From: Caenimonas koreensis DSM 17982
Lineage (GTDB): Bacteria > Pseudomonadota > Gammaproteobacteria > Burkholderiales > Burkholderiaceae_C
Reading direction: 5' to 3'
Assembly (NCBI RefSeq): GCF_009646335.1
Contig: NZ_WJBU01000026.1
Coordinates: 1-57,584 of the forward strand
DNA: 57,584 bases
The position numbers and the translations under genes were made by a program. The stretch's first letter is position 1, and each line of letters begins with the position of its first letter. Of the stretch, positions 1 to 8,029 are shown piece by piece. The notes below the pieces were generated by a model. The model was not told the origin of the DNA, ran no database searches, and saw only the letters and a program-made list of their open reading frames with translations.

Positions 1-8
1 CGATTCGC

Positions 9-44
9 CGAACTGCATCGCCTGCGCGCAGGCGATGCAGTTCG
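9..44. repeat. Perfect 36-bp palindrome (hairpin)
   Basis: The 18-base arm at 9–26 is followed directly by its exact reverse complement at 27–44. It lies 25 bases beyond the stop codon of the leftward MBL gene, so it could fold in that transcript as a terminator-like hairpin, but no U-run follows on either strand. It could equally serve a gene outside the window. Confidence 0.6.
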
Positions 45-68
45 ATCATCAACCGATCGAGCAATCGA

Positions 69-923
69 TTAACCTTGAAACCCCGGACTTCCAAAGTTTG
101 ATTGGCAGGGTGGAAGGGGGCAGGTCATCTCGCCCCACGACTCGAGAGATTCAAACGACATCTCTTGCAACTCCAACAACTTGAACTTGAGAAGTACCTT
201 GGCAGCGTGGCCAGCATGTTTGCGAGGGCTGGCACGAAACGCCGCAAGGCGCGAGCGCGCTACATTCAAGGCCGCTGCCAAATCGTGGAAGACCGGCCCA
301 TGTCCCGGAACAATTGTGTGCGGCGCAAGTGATTCAATCAAATCGAGCGTGGATGCGACGCCATCGAAGCCATCATCACCCTCAAGTTCTGGAAAGACGA
401 CACCAAAGCCGTTTTCCCAAAGCGCATCCGCTGAAACTAAAACACGCGATTGCGGCTCGTAAAGAATCACCGAATGCGGGTCATGGCCTGGCGCGGCATG
501 CACTTGCCACTGCCGATCGCCCAGAAGGAGCGTCGTGCCTGGATTCAAAACGTCATCGATCGAAAAACGCGGACATCCTTGCCCGGTTGGCACGTACGTC
601 AGAGCGACCGTGTCCCAGCTACGCACGGCGTCTGCCTGACCAGGAGGAATCAGAGTCCTCAGCGCAGGATAACGAACTTGCAGTTGCTCGTTTCCGCCGC
701 AGTGATCGCTATGCAAGTGCGTATTGATCAGCAGATCCAGCGTTTGTTCGCCTAGTGCTGCCTGAACCAGACGCAGAGTCTGCTGCGAGTGCGTCCAATA
801 CCCGCTATCTATCAATGCCGACCTTGTCGGGCCCACAAATAAAATATTGTTAGACGACAGCCATCCGCGCTCGAAGACAGTCATACCCGGCGGAAGAGCC
901 GCGTTGATTTGCGTTGTGGGCAC
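69..923 (-). CDS. MBL-fold metallo-hydrolase
   Basis: A 284-residue protein of the metallo-beta-lactamase superfamily. The metal motif HLHSDH is at residues 69–74. Further ligands are probably H147 (PGHDPH), D166 (SADALW) and H208 (PGHGP), so the binuclear site looks complete. No signal peptide is visible, so it is probably cytoplasmic. It is the last gene of a leftward set (hypothetical, fadD, MBL), starting 26 bases after fadD ends. The start is GTG; no strong Shine-Dalgarno sequence is visible, and an ATG at 884 is an alternative. The neighbours suggest a thioesterase, lactonase or glyoxalase-II-type role on an acyl substrate, which is inference. By eye it is less GC-rich than later genes (361–420 is 30/60 G+C). 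Confidence 0.85.
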   Translation of the reverse strand: MPTTQINAALPPGMTVFERGWLSSNNILFVGPTRSALIDSGYWTHSQQTLRLVQAALGEQTLDLLINTHLHSDHCGGNEQLQVRYPALRTLIPPGQADAVRSWDTVALTYVPTGQGCPRFSIDDVLNPGTTLLLGDRQWQVHAAPGHDPHSVILYEPQSRVLVSADALWENGFGVVFPELEGDDGFDGVASTLDLIESLAPHTIVPGHGPVFHDLAAALNVARSRLAAFRASPRKHAGHAAKVLLKFKLLELQEMSFESLESWGEMTCPLPPCQSNFGSPGFQG

Positions 924-949
924 CGACTACTACTCGGGATGAGATGACT

Positions 950-2635
950 TCACTTGCCGGCCCGCAGTTCGCGCCGAAGGATTTTGCCAACGTTCGTTTT
1001 CGGCAGATCGTCTCGAAACTCGATGTACTTCGGGACCTTGTAGCCGGTGAGGTTCTGTCTACAGTACTTTGCAACGTCGTCTTCCGACAATGTAGGCTCG
1101 CTTTTCACGACGAACACCTTGATGGCCTCGCCCTGCTTCTCATCGGGTATTCCAATCGCTGCGCATTCAACGACGCCTGGGCAAAGTGAGATCACGTTCT
1201 CGAGTTCGTTGGGGAACACGTTGAACCCGCTGACCAGGATCATGTCCTTCTTGCGGTCCACGATCTTGGTGTAACCCTGCCGGTCCATGATGCCGATGTC
1301 GCCGGTTCGCATGAAGCCATCGCTGGTAAACGCTTTCTCGTTCTCTGCTGGCTGGTTGTAGTAGCCGCGCATGACGTTCGGCCCCCTGATACAAATCTCG
1401 CCTGATTCGCCAATGCCCAAAGACTTACCGTCGTCGTCCTTGATGGCGATATCGATCCCCGGCAACGGTAGCCCGATAGTGCCGGTAAATTCCCTGCTCG
1501 TGACAATGTTGTTGGTGCCGATCGCACACGTCTCACTCATGCCCCAGCCTTCGACCATGGGGCAGCCAGTCAATTGTTGCCATTGGCGTGCTGTGCCCTC
1601 CGACGCGGCCATGCCGCCCGCCTGGGACAGACAGAGCTGGGAGAAGTCTATCGATTTGAACTGCGGGTGCTGCATCAGCGCGTTGAATAGTGTGTTCACC
1701 GCCGGGAACAGATGGAAGGGCCGCTTCTTCAATACCTCGATGAATTTGCCGAAATCTCGTGGATTGGGCACAAGCGTGAGGTGCGAGCCCCATCGGATGG
1801 CCAGCAGACAAAGCGTCAGAGCAAAAATGTGATACAGCGGCAATGCCGCGATGCTGTTGGTCTTGCTCGGGTCTCCGATTTTCTTGAGCGCGGGAGTGAA
1901 CCAAGCCTCGGCCTGCAGGATTGCCGCGACGATGTTTCGATGCGTCAGAACGGCGCCTTTCGATAGCCCCGTCGTGCCGCCTGTGTACTGCAAAAAGGCA
2001 ATCGAATCCAGCGTTTGCGACACAGACTTCAACGTCATGCTCGACCCATCGGCAATGGCGCGATTGAACGGCGTCACTTTTCGGCCATCCGTCAGTGGCA
2101 GCTTGTAAGCCGGCACCATCTTGGCCAGGTGGCGCACCGCAAACGTGATCCAGGTGCCAAAAACAAACCCAAGCAGATCACCCATCGAGGCCATCACCAC
2201 GTTTTTTACGGGTGTACGGTCGATCACCTCTTCCAGCGTCTTGGCAAAGTTCTCGAGGATGACGATCGTCGTCGCCCCCGAATCTCTCAGCTGATGCTCT
2301 AGTTCCCGCGGCGTGTAGAGCGGGTTCACGTTCACGCACGTATAGCCCGCCCGCAGGATCGCCGACATCGTTACCGCAAATTGCGGGATGTTGGGCAGCA
2401 TGATGGCAACGCGAGCCCCGGGCTCGAGGCCCTGTGCCTGCAACCACGCACCTAGGGCCGCCGACAGCGAGTCGAGCTGGCCGTAGGTCATCCAGCGTTC
2501 CATGCAGACGGAAAACGGGCGTGAGGCGTTCTTCCTGAACGATTCCTCCAGTAGCTGCGTCAGCGAGTTGTATTCCGACGGATTCACGTCATGCGGAACA
2601 CCCTCGGGGTAGGTCTTGATCCATGGCTTGTCCAT
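950..2635 (-). CDS. fadD: Long-chain fatty-acid–CoA ligase
   Basis: A 561-residue acyl-activating enzyme: fatty acid + ATP + CoA gives acyl-CoA + AMP + PPi, feeding beta-oxidation. The AMP-binding P-loop YTGGTTGLSKG is at 217–227, GWGMSETC at 363–370, the FACS signature region at about 452–476 (GYTKIVDRKKDM…), and the C-terminal catalytic lysine is K551 in NVGKILRREL. The start at 2635 is chosen because AAGGAGT sits eight bases upstream and the length then equals that of E. coli FadD; the frame is open 14 codons further. It lies 47 bases after the upstream hypothetical gene and 26 before the MBL hydrolase. The substrate chain length is not visible from sequence. Confidence 0.93.
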   Translation of the reverse strand: MDKPWIKTYPEGVPHDVNPSEYNSLTQLLEESFRKNASRPFSVCMERWMTYGQLDSLSAALGAWLQAQGLEPGARVAIMLPNIPQFAVTMSAILRAGYTCVNVNPLYTPRELEHQLRDSGATTIVILENFAKTLEEVIDRTPVKNVVMASMGDLLGFVFGTWITFAVRHLAKMVPAYKLPLTDGRKVTPFNRAIADGSSMTLKSVSQTLDSIAFLQYTGGTTGLSKGAVLTHRNIVAAILQAEAWFTPALKKIGDPSKTNSIAALPLYHIFALTLCLLAIRWGSHLTLVPNPRDFGKFIEVLKKRPFHLFPAVNTLFNALMQHPQFKSIDFSQLCLSQAGGMAASEGTARQWQQLTGCPMVEGWGMSETCAIGTNNIVTSREFTGTIGLPLPGIDIAIKDDDGKSLGIGESGEICIRGPNVMRGYYNQPAENEKAFTSDGFMRTGDIGIMDRQGYTKIVDRKKDMILVSGFNVFPNELENVISLCPGVVECAAIGIPDEKQGEAIKVFVVKSEPTLSEDDVAKYCRQNLTGYKVPKYIEFRDDLPKTNVGKILRRELRAGK

Positions 2636-2682
2636 TGCACACTCCTTACGCGAGCGATTGTCAAAGGCGCCGGTCAAACCGG

Positions 2683-3426
2683 TTAGCGGGCTTGTCCTAA
2701 CGTCCGTGCCAAATCCGTCTCGCAGGCGACAAGTTCATCGTCGAACAGGCTGCGGATCAGGTCTTTCTCTCGGCTCGCGATCAGGCCCAGAAATGCCTCG
2801 GCGCCCGCCGGCCGGCGCGCCATGGCTGCAAACGTGTCGAAGCCATGCTCCAAAAAGCGCTGCAAGGAACTGAGGCCTGCAGCCGCAGCAGGTGCACGCA
2901 TCATCTTCAAGAGTGTCCGCAAGCCCGCAGTGCGCGTCAGTTTTGTCATCTCGCGACCGATATCGAGCACAACGGCGAGTTGCCCTTCGCGATCAGCGCG
3001 CCGTCCCACTGTTCGCCACGCGGCCACATAGCGCGCCGCCTCGCCTGCCGTATTTGCTTCCAGCCCCGCCGAGGCGACTGCCATGGCGTGATCGAGCTCC
3101 TCGGTCAGCGCGTGAAGCTCGGCGAGAGCAACCGCCGTTGCCACAACCTGCGATGGAAAGAATCGTTCGATTGCTCCAGCGATCCGCGCAAACTGGGCGT
3201 CTCGCTCCGCGTAATCCTTGTCGCTGTACAGCTCATCGAGGAAGAACTGCGCCGCCTCGGCGTACGGGCCGCTCGCCAGCAGGTCCGTATAAGTGCCCAC
3301 GAAACGGCGAGCCTGCAGATTCTTCACCTGCACCAATGCACTGCGCACTGACGGTGAAGCAGACGCCGATTCACGCAGCGCACTGACGCGCTGCACAGCG
3401 TCACGTATTTTTCGGGCGGCTTCCAT
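2683..3426 (-). CDS. Conserved hypothetical protein, FFxxELY…RDxQF type
   Basis: A 247-residue, alanine-rich, mostly helical soluble protein with no signal peptide. A conspicuous run FFLDELYSDKDYAERDAQF lies near residues 54–72. It resembles uncharacterised betaproteobacterial proteins I cannot assign to a function. The start is placed at ATG 3426; the longer open frame upstream is Arg-rich, low in complexity and runs into the divergent promoter region. It is the first gene of the leftward fadD set and is divergent from the GMC dehydrogenase genes across 60 bases. A role connected with lipid activation is only inferred from position. Confidence 0.7.
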   Translation of the reverse strand: MEAARKIRDAVQRVSALRESASASPSVRSALVQVKNLQARRFVGTYTDLLASGPYAEAAQFFLDELYSDKDYAERDAQFARIAGAIERFFPSQVVATAVALAELHALTEELDHAMAVASAGLEANTAGEAARYVAAWRTVGRRADREGQLAVVLDIGREMTKLTRTAGLRTLLKMMRAPAAAAGLSSLQRFLEHGFDTFAAMARRPAGAEAFLGLIASREKDLIRSLFDDELVACETDLARTLGQAR

Positions 3427-3486
3427 GCAAACCCCGAGTCTATCTAGGCTCCGGCCCCTACAGGGCAGGCAGAACCCCATGCCATA

Positions 3487-4008
3487 GTGCGCCGCATGCA
3501 AAGAAGAAGGTTGTTGGCGCTGGGAGCGATCTCGGCAGCCGTTCTTGTCATAGGCGGAGGCTCCCTTGCCCTGCTGCGGCCCGGAATGGCTGATGCGCGG
3601 CTCACGCCGACAGGCAGGGGTGTATTTCTCGCGGTCAGCCAGGCCATTCTCGATGGCTCGCTGCCGACGGTGGCGGCGCAGCGCGAGTCCGCAACGGCGG
3701 CGCTGCTCGACCGCATCGACGAGCTGATTGCGGCCTTGCCGCCGCACGCGCAAGCCGAGCTCTCCCAATTGATCACGCTCCTCGCCAGTGCGCCCGGCCG
3801 GCGCGCATTGATCGGGCTGTCAGCCAGTTGGGCTGAGTCCAGTGTCGCCGAGGTCCAGCAAGGGCTGCAGTCGATGCGTGTGTCGGCCATCAGCTTGCGG
3901 CGTCAGGCGTACCAGGCGCTTCACGACATCGTGGGTGGTGCGTACTTTTCCGATTCACAGACATGGAGCGCGCTTGGGTATCCCGGGCCGCAAAAGATTG
4001 ACCAATGA
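3487..4008 (+). CDS. TAT-signal gluconate 2-dehydrogenase subunit 3-like protein
   Basis: A 173-residue protein starting with a twin-arginine-type leader (QRRRLLALGAIS, then a hydrophobic stretch to about residue 30). The mature part matches the gluconate 2-dehydrogenase subunit 3 pattern, ending in SALGYPGPQK. Known relatives are the small gamma subunits that accompany FAD-dependent GMC dehydrogenases and carry them across the membrane through the Tat pathway. The next gene is such a GMC enzyme and overlaps by four bases (ATGA), so translational coupling is expected. GTG at 3487 is used; ATG at 3496 gives the same leader minus three residues. No cytochrome c subunit gene is adjacent. Confidence 0.82.
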   Translation: MRRMQRRRLLALGAISAAVLVIGGGSLALLRPGMADARLTPTGRGVFLAVSQAILDGSLPTVAAQRESATAALLDRIDELIAALPPHAQAELSQLITLLASAPGRRALIGLSASWAESSVAEVQQGLQSMRVSAISLRRQAYQALHDIVGGAYFSDSQTWSALGYPGPQKIDQ

Positions 4009-5624
4009 CAGCAGTTCGTGACCCGATCCGCGAAGGTTTAAAACGCGGATGGAAAGTGTTGGGCGGCTCGCACGGCGAATTGCCTGCGACGATCACGTGC
4101 GACGTGGCGATCGTTGGCTCGGGTGCCGGCGGTGGCGTTACGGCCGAACTGCTCGCCCGCGCTGGTCTGGACGTCGTCGTCATCGAGGAAGGCCCGCTTC
4201 GCAGCAGTTCGGACTTCAAGCAGCATGAAGCAATCGCCTACCCGTCGCTCTACCAGGAGAGCGCGGCGCGAAAGACTGCCGACAAGGCGATCAACATCTT
4301 GCAGGGGCGCTGCGTTGGCGGCTCGACCACCGTCAACTGGACGAGTTCCTTCCGCACCCCGAGCAGCACCCTGCGTTACTGGCGCGAACACTACGGGCTC
4401 TCGACTTTCGACGATGACACGCTCGCGCCGTATTTCCAGCAAGCCGAGCAGCGCTTGTCGATCGGGCCTTGGCTAGTGCCGCCCAACGAGAACAACGACC
4501 TTCTGCGACGCGGCGCGGCCAAGCTGGGCATCGCGGCCGCTTCCATCTCGCGAAACGTCAAAGGTTGCTGGAACCTCGGTTCGTGCGGCATGGGCTGCCC
4601 GACAAATGCCAAGCAGTCCATGCTGGTCACGACCATTCCTGTGGCGCTCGACAAGGGTGCGCGCCTGATCGTCGAGACGCGTGTCGAGCAACTGCGCATT
4701 GCCAACGGACGTGTTCAGGCAATCGAATGCAAGTCGGTGAAGCCGAATGGAGCGCCGGTTTCGGCAGCCAGCGTACACACCACCATCATCGCCAAGCACT
4801 ATGTGCTCTCGGCCGGCGCGATCAACTCGCCAGCAGTGTTGCTGCGTTCGCAGGCGCCTGATCCGCATGGGAAGCTGGGCAAACGTACGTTCCTGCATCC
4901 GGTGGTGATGTCAGCTGGCGTCATGCCGGCCAAGGTCGAAGGCTGGAGCGGCGCGCCGCAGACCATCTACACCGATCACTTTCTCGAGACGCAAGCCATC
5001 GACGGGCCCATCGGCTACAAACTGGAAGCGCCCCCATTGCACCCGGTGATTTTCGCGTCCAGCGTCTCGGGGATGGGCGCGGAGCAGGCGGCCCTGCTCA
5101 GGCAATTCCCCAACACGCATGTGTTGCTCGCTCTCTTGCGGGACGGCTTTCATGACCAGTCGCCAGGCGGCGAAGTGTCATTGCGCGCCGACGGATCGGC
5201 CAGCCTCGACTACAAGTTGACTGACTTTGTGATGGACGGTGCGCGCCGGGCGATGCTCACAATGGCAGAACTGCAATTCGCCGCAGGCGCCAAGGAAGTT
5301 TTGCCGGTGCATGAACTGGCTCGCCCCTACCAGTCCTGGACCGAAGCAAAGGCAGCCATCGCCGCGCTCCCGATGCAGCCCCTGCTCACCAAAGTAGTCA
5401 GTGCCCATGTCATGGGCGGATGCGCGGCGGCGGCCGACGAAAAGCGGGGCGTGACGCGCCCTGATGGACAGCACTGGCAACTGGCGAATCTGTCGATCCA
5501 TGACGGCTCGATCTTTCCGACAAGCATCGGAGCCAATCCACAACTGTCGATCTACGGCATCACCAATCGCCTCGCACAGGGTTTGGCAAGGCGGCTCGGT
5601 GCCGACGCTGTGACGCTCGCCTGA
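4005..5624 (+). CDS. GMC-family FAD-dependent oxidoreductase
   Basis: A 539-residue flavoprotein of the glucose-methanol-choline family. The FAD-binding G38-x-G-x-x-G43 with the following VVVIEEG strand is at the N-terminus. The C-terminal domain has HVMGG (about 466) and GANPQLSIYGI, the usual catalytic His/Asn region. Cysteines C188, C194 and C198 (GCWNLGSCGMGC) form a C-x5-C-x3-C cluster like those in FAD dehydrogenases reported to bind a 3Fe-4S centre and in long-chain alcohol oxidases. It has no leader of its own, so export would depend on the upstream TAT-signal subunit. Overlaps on both sides (ATGA before, TGATG after) indicate a three-gene operon. Substrate is unknown; a long-chain or sterol-like alcohol is plausible given the lipase and divergent fadD. 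Confidence 0.88.
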   Translation: MTAVRDPIREGLKRGWKVLGGSHGELPATITCDVAIVGSGAGGGVTAELLARAGLDVVVIEEGPLRSSSDFKQHEAIAYPSLYQESAARKTADKAINILQGRCVGGSTTVNWTSSFRTPSSTLRYWREHYGLSTFDDDTLAPYFQQAEQRLSIGPWLVPPNENNDLLRRGAAKLGIAAASISRNVKGCWNLGSCGMGCPTNAKQSMLVTTIPVALDKGARLIVETRVEQLRIANGRVQAIECKSVKPNGAPVSAASVHTTIIAKHYVLSAGAINSPAVLLRSQAPDPHGKLGKRTFLHPVVMSAGVMPAKVEGWSGAPQTIYTDHFLETQAIDGPIGYKLEAPPLHPVIFASSVSGMGAEQAALLRQFPNTHVLLALLRDGFHDQSPGGEVSLRADGSASLDYKLTDFVMDGARRAMLTMAELQFAAGAKEVLPVHELARPYQSWTEAKAAIAALPMQPLLTKVVSAHVMGGCAAAADEKRGVTRPDGQHWQLANLSIHDGSIFPTSIGANPQLSIYGITNRLAQGLARRLGADAVTLA

Positions 5625-6559
5625 TGCAAAGTCACTCCGCGCTCGCCCGCCTGCAGCAAGTCGTCACAGTGACGCTCGCCGCCTTGTCGCTTGGGTGGTT
5701 CGCATGGCACTGGAATGCATCGCCGGGCATCGCAGTCGCCGGCTTTGTGCTCATTGCCTTTAGCTACGCCGCGTTTCTTGCGGTCGAATTTGTGGCGCTT
5801 CACTTCGTCGGTGGCGATCCACAAGCGCGCCCCGGCGCTCTCGACCTGATCCGGGCATGGGTTGGTGAAGTGATCTCGGCACCGCGAGTTTTCTGCTGGC
5901 GGCAGCCGTTCAGGTGGCGTGCCGTGCCCGACTTCCTGGGGCCGGTTGATGGCGGCCGGCGCGGCGCCGTGTTCATCCACGGCTTCGTCTGCAACCGTGG
6001 TTTCTGGAACCCCTGGCTCGATCGCCTGCGTGCGGCAGGCCACCCGTTCGTGGCGGTGAACCTGGAGCCGGTCTTCGGCTCCATCGACGAGTACGTCCCC
6101 ATCATTGAAGACGCGGTCGAACGCGTGACGCGGGCCACCGGAATGCCACCCGTACTGATCTGCCACAGCATGGGCGGCCTGGCAGCGCGGGCCTGGTTGC
6201 GTGTGGCCAAAGACCATCGACGAGTGCATCGTGTTGTCACGATCGGGTCGCCGCACAACGGCACCTGGCTGGGGCGCTTCAGCCACCTGACGAATGGCCG
6301 GGAAATGCGGCTGGATGGCAAGTGGGTCCGTGAGCTTGCCAAGGCGGCAAACAGCCAGTCGCACGCGTTATTTACCTGCTGGTATTCGAACTGCGACAAC
6401 ATCGTCTTCCCGGTTTCCACGGCCACATTGCCCGGCGCGGACAACAGGCTCGTGCGGGGCGTCGCCCACGTGGACCTGGCCTTCGATCGTCTCGTTGTCG
6501 AAGAGACATTGGCGTTCGTGCTGGCACCCAGTGGCGATGTGAATTTCTCACAGGAATAG
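5624..6559 (+). CDS. Membrane-anchored alpha/beta hydrolase (lipase/esterase-like)
   Basis: A 311-residue protein with two predicted N-terminal membrane segments (about 13–30 and 35–60), then an alpha/beta-hydrolase domain. The oxyanion region is FIHGFVCNRGFW (117–128) and the nucleophile elbow ICHSMGG puts the serine at S182, with Cys in place of the first Gly of GxSxG. The overall pattern resembles PGAP1-like/triacylglycerol lipases. It shares one base with the GMC stop codon (TGATG), so it is translationally coupled as the third operon gene. A model in which it releases an alcohol oxidised by the GMC enzyme and an acid activated by FadD is inference. Confidence 0.85.
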   Translation: MQSHSALARLQQVVTVTLAALSLGWFAWHWNASPGIAVAGFVLIAFSYAAFLAVEFVALHFVGGDPQARPGALDLIRAWVGEVISAPRVFCWRQPFRWRAVPDFLGPVDGGRRGAVFIHGFVCNRGFWNPWLDRLRAAGHPFVAVNLEPVFGSIDEYVPIIEDAVERVTRATGMPPVLICHSMGGLAARAWLRVAKDHRRVHRVVTIGSPHNGTWLGRFSHLTNGREMRLDGKWVRELAKAANSQSHALFTCWYSNCDNIVFPVSTATLPGADNRLVRGVAHVDLAFDRLVVEETLAFVLAPSGDVNFSQE

Positions 6560-6632
6560 CGTTCATTTTTGCCAGCGCGCAGGCTCGACAGTTCCTATCC
6601 TTTGCCTACACAAAGAAGGTTGGGGGCCCGAC

Positions 6633-7289
6633 ATGGATGGACTGGCAAAACAAGGCGCTGCCGCAAGCAGCCTGCACGCCGAAGCGACTGCAGGCCTGGG
6701 TGCCGGCCTCGCGCTGCTAATGGATGAGCTGGCGCACGGCGTCCTCGTGACGGACATCGCAGGGCGCTTGCTTCACGCCAACCAGGCTGCGCGAATTGAG
6801 CTGTCGCGCACCCGTGTGATCGTGCTGCGCGATGAGGCCGTCCATGCCTGCGCGCCGGACAGCGCGCGCATCCTGCAGGAAGCGCTGGCAAGAGTCGCCA
6901 ATGGCAAGCGGGGCCTCGTGAGCCTCGCCGCCCCGGTGGGTCCGTCGCTGACGCTGGTCATCCTGCCGCTTCGGCCTGCCATCCCGGGCGGGCCGATGCG
7001 CGCCGCGTGGCTCTTCTCGCGCGCCATGGTCTGCGACTCGCTCATGCTGTGCTTCTTTGCACGCGCGCATGGCCTTACTGCCGCCGAAGAGCAGGTACTC
7101 GGCATTCTGTGCCAGGGGCTGTCTGCACCAGAAGTCGCAGTTCAACTCAAGGTTGCCGTATCGACGGTGCGCAGCCATATTCGCAGCCTCTGCGCCAAGA
7201 CCAAGTCCAGTGGCGTGCGTGAGCTGGTGAGTCGCATCGCCGTACTGCCACCCGTTGCGCCCGCGTTTTGGCACGAACCGATGCACTGA
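6633..7289 (+). CDS. LuxR-type regulator with PAS-like sensor region
   Basis: A 218-residue transcriptional regulator. Residues about 27–130 look like a degenerate PAS domain (LLMDELAHGVLVTDIAGRLLHAN…). Residues about 148–205 are a LuxR/GerE helix-turn-helix (GLTAAEEQVLGILCQGLSAP…VSTVRSHIRSL). There is no receiver domain or autoinducer-binding domain, so it is probably a one-component sensor of unknown ligand. It follows the lipase gene by 73 bases on the same strand and precedes the Crp/Fnr gene, but nothing shows which genes it controls. Confidence 0.85.
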   Translation: MDGLAKQGAAASSLHAEATAGLGAGLALLMDELAHGVLVTDIAGRLLHANQAARIELSRTRVIVLRDEAVHACAPDSARILQEALARVANGKRGLVSLAAPVGPSLTLVILPLRPAIPGGPMRAAWLFSRAMVCDSLMLCFFARAHGLTAAEEQVLGILCQGLSAPEVAVQLKVAVSTVRSHIRSLCAKTKSSGVRELVSRIAVLPPVAPAFWHEPMH

Positions 7290-7354
7290 CTGCGCGCAAG
7301 CTCGTCGGCGGCGCCCGCTCATGCTAGAGTCCGCCGGAATTGGGGAACGTCGTC

Positions 7355-8014
7355 ATGAACATGCCTGGCCCTTCGGCGGCACAAGAAAAACTGCTCACTG
7401 CGCTCAGTCCTGGCCTTCGGCAACTTGCACTGCGCGGCACGCTTCGCAACTATCGCAAACACGCCGTCATCGTCAATGAAGGCGAGATCGGCGATTCGCT
7501 CTTTGTCCTGCTCCAGGGCCGCGTCAAGGTGTTCTCCAACGACGCGGACGGTCGTGAAATCACCTACAACGTGGTGGAGGCGGGCGACTACTTCGGTGAA
7601 ATGTGGCTTGACGGAGGCCCCCGCTCTGCCTCGGTCATGACGCTCGAGCCGTGTACCTGCTCCGTCGTTGGCCGGTCCGCCTTGCGCGAGCACCTGGCGG
7701 AGGAGCCGGAATTCGCGCTCGATCTCGTCGCTCAGGTGATCCGCCGTGCGCGCGCTGCCACCGAGACGGCGCGCAACATGGCATTGCTCGACGTGTATGG
7801 CCGCGTCATCGTCACGCTTGAAAGCACGCAGGGCCCGGCCAAGCCGGGAGAGCCGATCGTTCTGACCCAAATCACTCACCAGAACATCGCCAGCCGCGTC
7901 GGCGCCTCGCGCGAGATGGTCAGCCGCCTGCTCAAGGACCTCGAAAAGGGCGGCTACATCGAACTGGGCGTCAAGCGCATCACGCTGCTGAAAAAGCTAC
8001 CGGCTCGCTGGTAG
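7355..8014 (+). CDS. Crp/Fnr-family transcriptional regulator
   Basis: A 219-residue regulator. The N-terminal cyclic-nucleotide-binding beta-roll covers about 15–130 (GEIGDSLFVLLQGRVKVFS, GDYFGEMWLDGGPRSASV). The C-terminal winged helix covers about 155–215 (NIASRVGASREMVSRLLKDLEKGGYIE). It lacks the N-terminal cysteine set of oxygen-sensing FNR, so it is closer to the CRP/Dnr-like branch. The start is ATG 7355, preceded by GGGGAA; the frame extends to a TTG at 7340. A TTGA-N6-TCAA site lies elsewhere in the window (49805–49820), but its cognate regulator is unknown. A cyclase gene lies downstream, making cAMP sensing possible but unproven. Confidence 0.88.
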   Translation: MNMPGPSAAQEKLLTALSPGLRQLALRGTLRNYRKHAVIVNEGEIGDSLFVLLQGRVKVFSNDADGREITYNVVEAGDYFGEMWLDGGPRSASVMTLEPCTCSVVGRSALREHLAEEPEFALDLVAQVIRRARAATETARNMALLDVYGRVIVTLESTQGPAKPGEPIVLTQITHQNIASRVGASREMVSRLLKDLEKGGYIELGVKRITLLKKLPARW

Positions 8015-8029
8015 CGGGCGCCTTAACCC

